DNA of 64,000 nt from Conyzicola lurida (GCF_014204935.1 NZ_JACHMJ010000001.1:2046001-2110000), one strand, 5' to 3'; positions 7,321 through 17,195 are shown, counted from the stretch's first letter. Numbers and translations are program-made. Notes: generated from the sequence alone by a model not told the origin.

Positions 7321-7866
7321 TTGCATTTTGCCCCTGACACAGCGGCCGTCCTGGACTTCGCCGTGGCGCTCGTCAACACGGCACCCGGCGCGTCGAAATC
7401 GGGCACCGACGAGATCGCCGAACCCGAGCAGCTGACCGTGCTGCTCGACGAGAACCGCTACTCGGGGCGGCGCGACCGTGACCGCGCCGAGCTCGCCGAA
7501 GTCGCCGAGGCGCGCACCGAACTCCGCCGTATCTGGTCGCTCGAGCGCGACGTCATGGTGGTCGAGCTCAACCGCATCCTCGCCGACGTGCACGCCGTGC
7601 CCCGGCTCGAACGGCACGACGGTTTCGACTGGCATCTGCACGCCACTCCCCCGGAGGCGCCGCTCGCCGACCGCATCCGCGTGGAGGTCGCGCTCGCCCT
7701 GGTCGACGTCGTGCGCGCCGACGAGACCGGCCGGCTCCGCGTCTGCGCGGCGACGGACTGCGACGGGCTGCTCGCCGATCTGTCGAGGAACGGCTCGAAG
7801 CGTTTTTGCAGCGTGCGCTGCGGCAACCGCATGAACATGGTCGCGTTCCGCGACCGGCAGGGTTAG
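7321..7866 (+). CDS. CGNR zinc-finger protein (ABATE-type putative transcriptional regulator)
   Basis: A 181-residue protein starting with TTG, supported by AAGGAG at 7309-7314. The N-terminal ABATE-like helical domain begins LHFAPDTAAVLDFAVALVNT, a signature of the family. The C-terminal zinc finger has C142, C147, C163 and C167 and the CGNR motif at 167-170, the probable DNA-binding part. It is divergent from the EamA exporter with 55 bases between starts, so local control of that exporter is a reasonable inference. Its stop overlaps the stop of the convergent rhodanese gene by 4 bases (TTAG). Confidence 0.88.
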   Translation: MHFAPDTAAVLDFAVALVNTAPGASKSGTDEIAEPEQLTVLLDENRYSGRRDRDRAELAEVAEARTELRRIWSLERDVMVVELNRILADVHAVPRLERHDGFDWHLHATPPEAPLADRIRVEVALALVDVVRADETGRLRVCAATDCDGLLADLSRNGSKRFCSVRCGNRMNMVAFRDRQG

Positions 7867-8750
7867 ACCCCGGTCTCCAGCGGCAGCTCCGGGTTCGCCG
7901 ACCACTCCTCGAGCGAGCCGTCGTAGATGCGCACCGCTTTCACCCCGATGGCGGCGAGGGTGAGCGCGCCGGCGGAGGCCGAGATACCGCCGCCGCAGTA
8001 GAGCAGCACCTCTTCGGTGCCGGTCGCACCGACGGCCTGAGTGTCGACGCCCGCGCCATCGTAGGCGAGGATCACTTCGAGGCGGCTCTTGAGGGTGCCG
8101 TCCGCCTTGAACAGGTCGCGGCTCGAGACGTTGACGCTGCCCGGGATGTGCCCGCGGCGCGAGTACCGCGTCGGGTCGGTGCCTGCGAAGTTGCCGGCGG
8201 GCAGGCTGCAGACGAGGGGCCGCTCGTCGTCGGCGCTGCGCTCGGCGAGTTCCTGCTGGCTCACCCAGGCCCTGCGCGCGACGGTCGCCTCCCAGCGCGC
8301 GACCGGGGCGGACTCGACGGCCTCGCCGCTCTCGGTGGGCTGGCCCGCGGCGGTCCAGGCGCCGTATCCCCCGTCGAGCACGCGGACGTGCACGCCGATC
8401 CAGCGCAGCAGGTACCAGAGCCGCGCCGCCCACATCGTGCCGGTCGTGTCGTAGACGACGACCTCGGTGTCGGCCGCGACGCCGAGGCGGGCGAGCTCGT
8501 CGGCGAGCTGCTGGGGTTCGGGGTGCGTGTAGTTGAGCTTCGCGGTCGTGTCGCTGAACTGGGTGGGCACGTCGACGTGGTGCGACCCGGGGATGTGCCC
8601 GGCGAGCCAGCGCGGCCGGCCGTTGTCGCGGCGGTAGTCGCCGTCGAATCGGGGCGAGTGCAGCTCCAGACTGGCGTCGAACACCACGGGAGGACGGTCG
8701 CTGGCGAGGGCGTCGGCGAGCTCGGACACGGAGATGAAGGGAGAGGTCAC
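7863..8750 (-). CDS. Sulfurtransferase (two-domain rhodanese)
   Basis: A 295-residue thiosulfate/3-mercaptopyruvate sulfurtransferase-type enzyme. It has two rhodanese domains (about 5-135 and 160-290). The N-terminal domain is inactive (DTTGTM in place of the Cys loop) and the C-terminal domain carries the catalytic C252 in LLYCGGGISA. The RWLAGHIPGSHHVDVP and RRGHIPGSVNVSSRDLF segments are the CH2A-type motifs. The GTG at 8750 is chosen; the frame stays open to 8912 but that extension runs through a dispersed repeat and is unlikely to be translated. The physiological acceptor is unknown. Confidence 0.9.
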   Translation of the reverse strand: MTSPFISVSELADALASDRPPVVFDASLELHSPRFDGDYRRDNGRPRWLAGHIPGSHHVDVPTQFSDTTAKLNYTHPEPQQLADELARLGVAADTEVVVYDTTGTMWAARLWYLLRWIGVHVRVLDGGYGAWTAAGQPTESGEAVESAPVARWEATVARRAWVSQQELAERSADDERPLVCSLPAGNFAGTDPTRYSRRGHIPGSVNVSSRDLFKADGTLKSRLEVILAYDGAGVDTQAVGATGTEEVLLYCGGGISASAGALTLAAIGVKAVRIYDGSLEEWSANPELPLETGV

Positions 8751-8781
8751 GCGACCACTCTCGCACCCTCTCGCGGGCGTG

Positions 8782-8855
8782 TCGACAGGAGCGACCGCCC
8801 CTGACGCACGCTCGACAGGGTGAATCGGGCGGCGCCGGACGCGGCATCCTGTCGG
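8782..8855 (-). repeat. Dispersed 74-bp intergenic element, copy 1
   Basis: On the reverse strand: CGACAGGATGCCGC at one end, CCCTGTCGA 44 bases from the start, then 21 bases and TCCTGTCGA. The same spacing recurs at 13425-13498 and 17210-17283 and partly at 43787-43852. It fills much of the 158-base gap between the rhodanese and kinase genes. Confidence 0.75.
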
Positions 8856-8908
8856 CTGGTCGTCGGGAGGCCCGGTTCGGCCGGGCAGCCAGTCGCCGTG
8901 ACTACCGT

Positions 8909-9423
8909 TCAACCGCCGAGCAGCGCCCGCCAGCGCGCGAGTCCGACCGTCACGTCGTGGCCGTCGACGATCGCGTCGGCGAGCCCCGCGGGATTCTCAC
9001 GGGTGAGGAACACGTCCTCCTGCGCCGCCCACTCGTCCCAGTGCGGCGCGTAGGTCTCGCCGTCGCGGGCCAGGGCGCGGCGTTTACGCAGCTCGGGGTC
9101 GAGGGCCACCCAGATGCCGAAGGTCGCCAAGGAGCGGTTCTGCCGGCTGAGCGCCCCGCAGCCCTCGATGACGAGCGGCCGGTCGCGATCGAGGGTGTGC
9201 CATTCGGCGTGCCGGCCGGTGACCCAGTCCCAACGCCGCCAACGCGGGCTTTCGGCGTCGAGGATCTCGTGCGCGGCCTGGCTGCCGGCTTCGAGGCCGC
9301 CCCACCCCGGGTACACGTCGTCGAGCCGCACGAGCTGCGCCGTCGGGTGGCCGGCGACGACGGCGCGGGCGAGCTCGGTCTTGCCCGACCCCGACCGTCC
9401 GTCGATCAGCAGCACGGGGGCCC

Positions 9424-9427
<4 letters not shown>
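8909..9427 (-). CDS. P-loop kinase/ATP-binding protein in the thiamine transport operon
   Basis: A 172-residue cytoplasmic protein with a Walker A loop GRSGSGKT (10-17), a lid-like charged region and [10 protein letters not shown] as the probable Walker B strand end. The fold resembles uridine kinase-like P-loop kinases, but [10 protein letters not shown] and [12 protein letters not shown] are not typical of a characterised enzyme. The GTG start overlaps the thiQ stop by 4 bases, so it is co-translated with the thiamine importer behind the TPP riboswitch. A salvage kinase acting on thiamine or a precursor is an attractive inference; no direct evidence shows its substrate. Confidence 0.75.
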
Positions 9428-10397
<970 letters not shown>

Positions 10398-10398
<1 letters not shown>

Positions 10399-12062
10399 CA
10401 GAAAGCTCCCATCGTTCCCACGCGTAGACGCTCCACGAGCGCGATGACGCCCACCGTGACGGCGGCCAGCACCACGGATGCCGCGAGGGCCATCCCGAAA
10501 TTGTCCCCGCCCGGCAGCCCGATCAGCCGGAAGATCACGACCGGCAGGGTCGGCCGGTCGGGCCGGGAGAGAAAGCTGGTCGCCCCGAATTCGCCGAGGG
10601 CGACGGCGAAGGCGAACCCGGATGCCGCGAGGACCGGCCGCGCCACGATGGCGAGGTCGACGTCGCGCAGTACCCGTCCGGGACCGGCGCCGAGCACCGA
10701 GGCCGACTCGCGCAGCCGGCCGTCGATCCCGGTCAGCACCGGCAGAATAGTGCGCACCACGAGCGGCAACGCGACGAGGGCCTGCGCGATCGGCACGAGA
10801 ATCGGCGACGAGCGGAGGTCGAACGGCGGCTGGTTGAGCGTGATGAGGAATCCGAACCCGACCGTGACCGCGGAGACCCCGAGCGGCAGCATCAGGGCGC
10901 CGTCGAACCCGGCGAGGGCGCGGCGGAGCCCCCGAGAGCGAGGTTGGCGCGAGATGACGAGCGCGGCGGCCAGACCGATCACCAGGGCGACGAGCGTCGC
11001 CTGCACGGCGATCGTCAGCGAGTTGCCGAGCGCGACCCAGACCGTCACGACGAGGGCGTTGCGGCTGCCGGTCGTGCCGAGGGCGAGGTAGTTGCCGATG
11101 CCCCAGCCGTCGGAGGTCTGCAGCGACCGCAGCACGAGCGCGACGATCGGCAGCGCGAGCAGCACCGCGACCACGAGCGTCACCGCGATCGCCGGCCCGT
11201 CTCCGAGGCGTGGACGGCGGGAGGCGAGCGCCGCGTCGACTCGGCGCAGGGCGGTGCGGCGGCCCCGGGCCCGCGCCGCGAGCAGCAGTAGCAGCACGAC
11301 GACGACGAGCTGCGTGACGGAGAGCACGCTCGCGCCGCGCAGGTCGAGGAACTGCGTGGTGAGCAGGTAGATCTCGGTCTCGATCGTGCCGAAGCGCGTT
11401 CCGCCGAGCACGAGCACGACCCCGAACGCCGTGGAGCAGAACAGGAAGACGATCGACGCGGCCGACACGATCGCCGGGGCGAGCCGGGGCAGCGTGACCG
11501 TGAACCACACGCGCGCCGGGCCGGCGCCGAGCACCCGGGCCGCTTCCTCCTGCCGCGAGTCGAGGCCCTCCCACGAAGTGCCGACGGTGCGCACCACGAC
11601 GGCCACGTTGAAGAAGACGAGGGCGAGCATGATGGCCGTGAACGTGCCGTCGAGTCCGAGGCCGCCGAACAGACCGCCATCGCGCAGCAGCGTGCGGAAT
11701 GCCACGCCCACGACCACGGTGGGCAACACGAACGGGAGAATGACGAGGGCCCGCAGCATCCGCTGGCCCCTGAATTTTAATCGGTAGAGAACGTGCGCCA
11801 TCGGCAGACCGAGCAGCACGCAGATGACGGCCGCGAGTGCGGCCTGCCCGACGGTCAGCCCGATGAGCCGCAGCGTGCGCGGGCGGGCGAGCACCTCGAC
11901 GAAACCGCCGAGGTCGAGTGCGCCGTCGACGAAGAATCCGCGGCCCACCATCGCGAGCACGGGCCAGGCGAAGAAGACGCCGACGAACGCGAGGGGTACG
12001 GCGGCGCCGAGCACGATCGCGAAGATCGTGCCCGGTGCCGGCCGTACGCGGGGCGGGGTCAC
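10398..12062 (-). CDS. thiP: ABC transporter permease, fused two-domain, probable thiamine importer
   Basis: A 554-residue inner-membrane protein with about twelve helices formed by two fused permease modules. Each has an EAA-type loop contacting the ATPase: [20 protein letters not shown] in the first half and [20 protein letters not shown] in the second. The GTG start at 12062 overlaps the thiB stop (GTGA). The frame remains open far upstream over thiB, but that part is only the complement of thiB reading. Fused permeases of this type serve iron(III) or thiamine; the riboswitch favours thiamine. Confidence 0.85.
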
Positions 12063-13120
12063 GGGGTGGCGATCGCCGCCCACTCGGAGAGCCAGGTCTC
12101 GCGGTTCGCGTCGATGTCGTCGGGCGAGACCACGAACGGGTCCTCGGCGATCTCGGCGTAGTCGCTCCAGCCGTCGGGCAGGGTGGCGAGCGCGTTCACC
12201 GGGAACACGTACATGCTCTCGGGGATGTCGTTCTGCACGTCGACGGAGAACAGGAAGTCGACGAGCTTCTCGGCGAGGGCCTGGTTCTCGGTGCCGGCGA
12301 TCACGCCCGCGTACTCGGTCTGGCGGAAGCAGGTGTCGAGCAGCGCTCCGGTGGGCGCCTCGGTGTCGCCCTCCTGCACCTCGAACGGCGGGCTCGACGC
12401 GTAGGAGACGACGAGCGGACGGTCGCCCTCGCTCGACGGGCCGGAGAAGTCGACGTAGTACGCGTCGCTCCAGCCGGCGTCGATCTTCACGCCGTTGTCC
12501 ACGAGCTGCTGCCAGTAGTCCTGCCAGCCGTCGTCGCCGTACGCGGCAACGGTAGCCAGCAGGAAGGCGAGTCCGGGCGAGGAGGAATTCGCCGCCGGGG
12601 TCACGAACAGGTCCTTGTACTCGGGCTTGACCAGGTCGTCGAGGGTCACGGGTTCGGCGATGCCGGCCTCCGCGAACCACTCGTGGTCGACGTTGACGCA
12701 CACGTCGCCGTTGTCGATCGGGGTGAGCTGCTCGAGGCCGCTACCCGCGGGGAGCAGGTACTGCGACTCGGCGTCGGTCAGGTCGGGCGACGCGTAGTCG
12801 GCGAGGACGCCCTCGTTGACCGCGCGGCTCGCGAAGGTGTTGTCGATGCCGAAGACCACGTCGCCGAGCGGCGAGTCCTTGGTGAGTACGAGCTTGTTGA
12901 CGAGTTCGCCCGCGTCTCCCGCGGCCTGCACCTCGACCTCGATGCCGGTCTCCTCGGTGAACTTCTCGAGGGTGCCCTCGCTGAGGTTGAACGAGTCGTG
13001 CGTGACGAGCACGAGCGGCGCCGGGGCGTCGCTCACGGTCTGGGTGGTTCCGCAGCCGGCGACGCCGACGGCGATGATGCCGACGAGCGCGAGGCCCGCC
13101 GTTTTTTTGCGTGTTTGCAC
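12059..13120 (-). CDS. thiB: Thiamine ABC transporter substrate-binding lipoprotein
   Basis: A 353-residue extracellular binding protein. A lipoprotein signal (basic QTRKK, hydrophobic [12 protein letters not shown], lipobox VAGC with C23) anchors it to the membrane. The mature part opens [25 protein letters not shown], the usual start of ThiB-type solute-binding proteins, and continues with [15 protein letters not shown]. The GTG at 13120 is chosen because of AAAGGG 8 bases upstream and the signal peptide; the frame extends into the riboswitch. It is the first gene of thiB-thiP-thiQ-kinase. Confidence 0.9.
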   Translation of the reverse strand: MQTRKKTAGLALVGIIAVGVAGCGTTQTVSDAPAPLVLVTHDSFNLSEGTLEKFTEETGIEVEVQAAGDAGELVNKLVLTKDSPLGDVVFGIDNTFASRAVNEGVLADYASPDLTDAESQYLLPAGSGLEQLTPIDNGDVCVNVDHEWFAEAGIAEPVTLDDLVKPEYKDLFVTPAANSSSPGLAFLLATVAAYGDDGWQDYWQQLVDNGVKIDAGWSDAYYVDFSGPSSEGDRPLVVSYASSPPFEVQEGDTEAPTGALLDTCFRQTEYAGVIAGTENQALAEKLVDFLFSVDVQNDIPESMYVFPVNALATLPDGWSDYAEIAEDPFVVSPDDIDANRETWLSEWAAIATP

Positions 13121-13128
13121 TGTTCGTG

Positions 13129-13177
13129 CCCTTTCAGTCGCTGAAAAGAGGGCACGGGTTCGGGAGAATCGTCTCCC
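13129..13177 (-). promoter_or_regulatory. Probable expression platform of the TPP riboswitch
   Basis: Between the aptamer and thiB the reverse strand has GGGAGA-CGAT-TCTCCC (13162-13177) and TTTCAG-CGA-CTGAAA (13132-13146). The second hairpin's 3' arm overlaps the AAAGGG ribosome site of thiB at 13129-13134. No U-run follows either hairpin, so control of translation start rather than termination is inferred. Confidence 0.5.
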
Positions 13178-13179
13178 CG

Positions 13180-13275
13180 TGAGAATGCCTCCCTGCGCTG
13201 GCATGATCCAGATCAGGTTCGACGGTCGAAGCTTGGGTTAGCTTCCTCTCAGCCCGGCTCACCGGACTCCCGTGT
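13180..13275 (-). ncRNA. TPP (thiamine pyrophosphate) riboswitch
   Basis: The reverse strand carries the conserved THI-box parts in order: GGGCTGAGAGGAAGC (CTGAGA at 13247-13252), a variable stem, and CCTGATCTGGATCATGCCAG (about 13198-13217) continuing GCGCAGGGAGG. These form the pyrimidine- and pyrophosphate-sensing helices of the aptamer. It lies 60 bases before thiB and should shut off the transport operon when TPP is abundant. Confidence 0.95.
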
Positions 13276-13424
13276 TCGAGGTCAGTCTAGCGCCGTCGAC
13301 GGCAGAGGGTTGAGCCCTCGAAACCCCTCCGCCGGCCCGATTGCCACGAATCGACCCGTTTCCCACGCGAATGGGTCGATGTGCGGCATCCGGGCACCGG
13401 CTTCGCCCCGCCCGGTACCCGCCG

Positions 13425-13498
13425 TCGACAGGATGCCGCGGCCGGTGCTGCCCAAAAGACCCTGTCGACCGTGCGTCACAGCCGATCGATCCTGTTGA
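13425..13498 (+). repeat. Dispersed 74-bp intergenic element, copy 2
   Basis: Starts TCGACAGGATGCCGCGGCCG, has CCCTGTCGACCGTGCG beginning 36 bases in, and ends TCCTGTTGA. The spacing between the three CTGTCGA-type motifs equals that of the copies at 8782 and 17210. Confidence 0.75.
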
Positions 13499-13501
13499 CG
13501 A

Positions 13502-13567
13502 GGGGATTTCGACAGGCTCAATCCGCTAGCGAGCCCCGCAACGGGGATTTCGACAGGCTCAATCCGC
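13502..13567. repeat. Two direct copies of the TTTCGACAGGCTCAA repeat
   Basis: GGGGATTTCGACAGGCTCAA followed by TCCGC occurs at 13502-13526 and again at 13543-13567, separated by 16 bases. Related copies lie at 55792-55872 and 62025-62048. Confidence 0.75.
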
Positions 13568-13604
13568 GAGGACGACGGGCAACAGACTCGATCCGCGGGT
13601 GGGG

Positions 13605-14717
13605 CTAGCGGCGGTACGCCGCCACCAGCAGCTCCCCCGCGATTGCCGCGAGTTCCTCGTCGAGACGGTCGATCAGCCGGTTCGAGACCGAGCCCACGAC
13701 CAGATCGTGCGGGCCGAGCGGCTGCAGCCTGCCCGTGCGCACCCGGATCACTTCCCAACCGGCGGCGCGCAGCATACGGTCTTTGCGCCGGTCTTTCTCC
13801 TCGTGGCGGCCGACGTGCTCGAGGCCGTGGCGACCGACGCTGTCGTACTCGATCGCGACGCGCAGCTCGGGAACGATGATGTCGGGCCAGATCTCGAGGT
13901 TGTTGAAGAACGGTTTGGCCACGCGGATCGCGGTGTTGGCGAGGTCGAAGTCGAAACGCTCGGCGATGCGCGCGCGCAGGTCGGCCTCGACAGACGACGC
14001 GGGCTTCGGGGCGAGCGCGCTCACGAACGCCTCGCCCACCGCGACCCGGTCGGCACCCGCGGCCGCGTTGCGACAGACCCGGCATCCGCGGCCGGCGAGC
14101 ATGCGCTCGACCGTCGACTCCCAGGTGCCGTGACCGCGCGAACACACCCAGCGGTACGCGCGGGCCGTGCCGGTCTCCACCGCGAGGTCGTCGCGTTGAC
14201 CCGGCGTGACGATGGCGAGCAGCCGCTCCCGGGTGACCGCCGACCCGTCGAGGCGGCGGCAGAGGTAGCAGCGGTCGTCGTCGCCCGCCTCGATGCGGTT
14301 CGGGTCGCGCGGGTGCCCGCACGCGTACGGCGGCGCCACGTCGACGGGAGCCGCCGGCTGCACGATCCGCTTCGGCGCGGCGAGGGCGGCGCACTCCGGG
14401 CACCAGCTCGACCGCCGCCGCTCGCGGCCCGGACGGTTGCGCTGTTCCTCGGGCGTCGCGACGAAGGTATGGCCGCCGTCGCACTGCCAGACCAGCAGCA
14501 CCTCGGCGAGCGGCGGTATCTGCGTGAGGGTGATGCCGCCGTTGAGATCGGGGTGGTACTGGCGGATCAGCACGGGGTACCGCTCCCAGTCGCCGCGGTA
14601 GGTACCGACGGCGTAGGGCACGGCGGCGCCCTTCGACCACTGGCGGCGCGCCCACCACGCCTCGACCGGCTCTGCCACGAATCCTCCCGCGGCGAGGGTA
14701 GGACGGACCACCGACAT
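13605..14717 (-). CDS. Zinc-ribbon protein with C-terminal nuclease-like (DUF559/Vsr-type) domain
   Basis: A 370-residue protein with three C..H..CxxC treble-clef units: C79/H83/C106/C109, C133/H135/C150/C153 and C192/H196/C212/C215. The third (CSRGHGTWESTVERMLAGRG) looks like the DUF4379 zinc-ribbon type. The C-terminal part has WPDIIVPELRVAIEYD (277-292), then HEEKDRRKDRMLRAAGWEVI, which resembles the D-ExK core and following helix of DUF559/Vsr-like endonucleases (D279, E290). A DNA-acting role is inferred. It stands alone among repeats, with no methylase or helicase beside it. Confidence 0.7.
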   Translation of the reverse strand: MSVVRPTLAAGGFVAEPVEAWWARRQWSKGAAVPYAVGTYRGDWERYPVLIRQYHPDLNGGITLTQIPPLAEVLLVWQCDGGHTFVATPEEQRNRPGRERRRSSWCPECAALAAPKRIVQPAAPVDVAPPYACGHPRDPNRIEAGDDDRCYLCRRLDGSAVTRERLLAIVTPGQRDDLAVETGTARAYRWVCSRGHGTWESTVERMLAGRGCRVCRNAAAGADRVAVGEAFVSALAPKPASSVEADLRARIAERFDFDLANTAIRVAKPFFNNLEIWPDIIVPELRVAIEYDSVGRHGLEHVGRHEEKDRRKDRMLRAAGWEVIRVRTGRLQPLGPHDLVVGSVSNRLIDRLDEELAAIAGELLVAAYRR

Positions 14718-14753
14718 TCGCTTGGTGAGGGCCTCGACGAGCTCGACCCGCCT

Positions 14754-14790
14754 GGGTTTCGATACGCGCCCCAGACGGGGCTACTCAGCC
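14754..14790. repeat. GGTTTCGATACG...CTACTCA-type intergenic repeat
   Basis: GGGTTTCGATACGCGCC, a short centre, then GGGGCTACTCAGCCACC. A related, inverted and diverged copy is at 41352-41408. The family forms a hairpin through the GCGCC/GGGGC-type arms. Confidence 0.5.
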
Positions 14791-14824
14791 ACCGACGAGA
14801 GCCACCGACGACAACCACCGACGG
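14786..14824 (+). repeat. Three 13-bp tandem units
   Basis: CAGCCACCGACGA, GAGCCACCGACGA and CAACCACCGACGG stand head to tail just upstream of the histidine kinase promoter. The core (C/A)CCACCGACG is constant. Function unknown; it could be a slippage product or a set of binding sites. Confidence 0.6.
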
Positions 14825-14844
14825 TGCGTTCAGCCAAGCTCGAA

Positions 14845-14850
14845 TACTCT
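14845..14850 (+). promoter_or_regulatory. Leaderless -10 element of the histidine kinase gene
   Basis: TACTCT followed by GGACGC and the ATG at 14857. The spacing of 6 bases matches the other leaderless starts in this window and fixes the kinase start. Confidence 0.5.
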
Positions 14851-14856
14851 GGACGC

Positions 14857-16548
14857 ATGGGAGACCCGCAGGCAGCCGAGTACGGACTCTCCCTCGGCGA
14901 TCTCGTCGACGAGATCCTCCGCCGGGCGGAATCCCCCGAAGCGACCCGCGACCTGCTCGCCCGCCTCATCTCCGCCACCCAGGCCATCTCCTCCGACCTC
15001 GAGCTGCCCGCCGCGCTGCACAACGTCGTCCAGGTCGCCTGCGACCTCGTGTCCGCGAGCTACGGTGCGCTCGGCGTCATCTCCCCCGACGGCATGCTCG
15101 AGGAGTTCGTCCACGTCGGCATGAGCGACGGCGTCGTCGCCGAACTCGGCACACCGCCATCCGGCCACGGCCTTCTCGGCGCCGTCATCACCGACGCCCG
15201 TCCGATTCGCCTCGAGAACATCTCGCACGACGAGCGGTCGGTCGGATTCCCGCACGGCCACCCGCCGATGGAGAGCTTCCTCGGCGTCCCCGTGCGCATC
15301 GGCGGCGTCGTCTACGGCAACCTGTACCTCACCGGCGCCCGCCGCGGCTCCTTCGACAGCGTCGACGAGCAGATCATCCTCACCCTCGCCACGATGGCCG
15401 GCCAGGCGATCGCCAACGCCCGGCTGTACGAAGAGGCACGCCTCGGGCAACGGTGGCTCGCGGCATCCGAGGAAATCAACCAGCTCCTGCTGTCGGGAGA
15501 ACTCGCCGACAACGAGGTCGCGCCCATCGCCGGGCTGATCCTCACCCTGGCCGAGGCGTCGTTCGTCGGTCTCGTGCTTCCATCAGATAAGCCGGATGCC
15601 GCACCCTACGCCCAGCTCTTCGGACCGCTCGCGGACTCGACCTCGGCCTACGCGGACCAGGAGATCGGCGAACTGCCCGACCGTGTGCGCGCCGCCCTCG
15701 AGCTGAAGGAAGACCGACCGGCGGCGTTCCAGGCGATCGAGATCTGGGCGAGCTCGCTGATCGGGTCGACCATGGTGATCCCGTGGGGCGACACCGAGGC
15801 CACCCGGGCCGGCGCCCTCGTGATCTCGCGCGACGGCCGGCAGCACCCGTACACGGTCGCCGAGCGGCGCATGACGAAGCGCTTCGCCCGCAGCGTCGCG
15901 ATCGCCCGCGAACTCGCCGCCGCCCGCAACGACCGCGAGCACGTCGCCCTCACCGATGAGCGCGACCGCATCGCCCGCGACCTGCACGACCACGTCATCC
16001 AGAGCCTGTTCGCCGTCGGCCTCGGCCTGCAGAGCATCGTCGGCTCCGCGACCGGCCAGGTGGCGGCGCGCATCGCGTCGCAGGTGGACGCGATCGACGT
16101 GACCATCCGGCAGATCCGCCAGACGATCTTCCAGCTCGGCTCGACCCCGAGCGCCACCGCGTGGAGCCAGAAGAAGCGGCTCAACCAACTGGTGCGCGAG
16201 ATCCTCGAGGGCGAGGGAATCGATTCCTCGCTCGACTTCCGCGGTCCGGTCGACACCTTGATCGACAGCGAGCTCGGCGAAGAGGTCTCGGCGGTGCTGC
16301 GCGAGGCGCTCAGCAACGTCGTGCGTCACGCGGAGGCGACGCGCGTCGACATCCTCATCGCGGTCTCGTCGACCGAGGTTCGGGTCGTCGTCACCGACAA
16401 CGGCCGGGGACTCGGCGAGCTCGGCCGACGCAGCGGGCTCGACAACCTCGACCGACGCGCGACCACCCGCGGTGGTACGTTCACCACGGCGGCACGCGCG
16501 CCGTCCGGAACGACTATCGATTGGGCAGTGCCCGTGGTGACCCAGTGA
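14857..16548 (+). CDS. GAF domain sensor histidine kinase (DevS-like, HisKA_3)
   Basis: A 563-residue cytoplasmic kinase without membrane helices. A GAF domain (about 50-190: GALGVISPDGMLEEFVHVGM through GQAIANARLYEEA) and a second GAF-like region (about 205-350) precede the HisKA_3 dimerisation helix with the phospho-accepting H377 in DERDRIARDLHDHVIQSLF. The HATPase domain has the N box EALSNVVRH (about 482-490) and G box VTDNGRGL. Its stop overlaps the response regulator GTG. The signal is unknown; DevS/DosS relatives sense heme-bound gases, but heme ligands cannot be assigned here. Confidence 0.9.
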   Translation: MGDPQAAEYGLSLGDLVDEILRRAESPEATRDLLARLISATQAISSDLELPAALHNVVQVACDLVSASYGALGVISPDGMLEEFVHVGMSDGVVAELGTPPSGHGLLGAVITDARPIRLENISHDERSVGFPHGHPPMESFLGVPVRIGGVVYGNLYLTGARRGSFDSVDEQIILTLATMAGQAIANARLYEEARLGQRWLAASEEINQLLLSGELADNEVAPIAGLILTLAEASFVGLVLPSDKPDAAPYAQLFGPLADSTSAYADQEIGELPDRVRAALELKEDRPAAFQAIEIWASSLIGSTMVIPWGDTEATRAGALVISRDGRQHPYTVAERRMTKRFARSVAIARELAAARNDREHVALTDERDRIARDLHDHVIQSLFAVGLGLQSIVGSATGQVAARIASQVDAIDVTIRQIRQTIFQLGSTPSATAWSQKKRLNQLVREILEGEGIDSSLDFRGPVDTLIDSELGEEVSAVLREALSNVVRHAEATRVDILIAVSSTEVRVVVTDNGRGLGELGRRSGLDNLDRRATTRGGTFTTAARAPSGTTIDWAVPVVTQ

Positions 16549-17195
16549 CCGACCCCGTCCGCCTCTTCCTGCTCGACGACCACGAGATCGTGCGTCGCGG
16601 GCTGATCGACCTGCTCTCGGGCGAACCCGATTTCGCCGTCGTCGGCGAGAGCGGCGTGGCCACGGGGGCCGCGGCCGCGATCGTGGCGTCCGGAGCGACC
16701 GTCGCGATCCTCGACGGGCGGCTGCCCGACGGCAGCGGAATCGACGTCTGCCGCGATGTGAAGTCGGCCGATCCCGGCATCCGCTGCCTCATCCTCACCT
16801 CGTTCGACGACGACGAAGCGGTGCTCGCGGCGGTGCTCGCCGGCGCCGACGGCTACCTGCTCAAGGAGGTGCGGGCGACGAGCCTGGTCGACGCCATCCG
16901 CTCGGTCGCGGCCGGCGCGAAGCTGCTCGACCCGGCGGTCACCGAACGCGTGCTCGACCGCGTGCGCTCCCCCGGCACACACGACTCGCCCCTCGGGCTG
17001 CTGACGCCGCGCGAGACCGAGATCCTCGCGCTCATCGCCGAGGGAATGTCGAACCGCGAGATCGCCGGCGCGCTGTTCCTCGCCGAGAAGACGGTCAAGA
17101 ACAACGTCAGCGGAATCCTGTCGAAGCTCGGCATGCAGCGACGCACGCAGGCGGCGGTGCTCGGCGCCGAGTGGCTGCCGAAGCGCAACCACTAG
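16545..17195 (+). CDS. NarL/LuxR-family response regulator
   Basis: A 216-residue partner of the preceding kinase. The receiver domain has the acidic pair D11/D12, the phosphorylation site D57 in AILDGRLPDG and K in YLLKEV. The C-terminal helix-turn-helix is LTPRETEILALIAEGMSNRE followed by IAGALFLAEKTVKNNVSGIL, the standard NarL signature. The GTG overlaps the kinase stop by 4 bases (GTGA), so the pair is co-translated. Target genes are not apparent; a 74-bp repeat follows the gene. Confidence 0.95.
   Translation: MTDPVRLFLLDDHEIVRRGLIDLLSGEPDFAVVGESGVATGAAAAIVASGATVAILDGRLPDGSGIDVCRDVKSADPGIRCLILTSFDDDEAVLAAVLAGADGYLLKEVRATSLVDAIRSVAAGAKLLDPAVTERVLDRVRSPGTHDSPLGLLTPRETEILALIAEGMSNREIAGALFLAEKTVKNNVSGILSKLGMQRRTQAAVLGAEWLPKRNH

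Larger units (their letters stand above)
13281..13604. other. Gene-free repeat cluster between thiB leader and nuclease-like gene
   Basis: These 324 bases hold no credible coding frame. They contain a TTTCGA-type repeat (13306-13330), one 74-bp element (13425-13498) and two nearly identical copies of GGGATTTCGACAGGCTCAAT (13502-13526 and 13543-13567), plus a degenerate third copy near 13581. The region separates the riboswitch promoter from the 3' end of the zinc-ribbon protein gene. Confidence 0.7.

Noticed and set aside
8751-8912. N-terminal extension of the rhodanese to 8912
   Set aside because: The extension is translated from a dispersed repeat, has no conserved sequence, and the GTG at 8750 gives the usual N-terminus.
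12063-12701. N-terminal extension of the thiP frame over thiB
   Set aside because: It is antiparallel-frame reading of thiB on the same strand, rich in Arg, with no membrane helices; the GTG at 12062 overlapping the thiB stop is the natural start.
14786-14824. Tandem 13-bp units as a CRISPR array
   Set aside because: There are only three units, no spacers between them, and no cas genes in the window.
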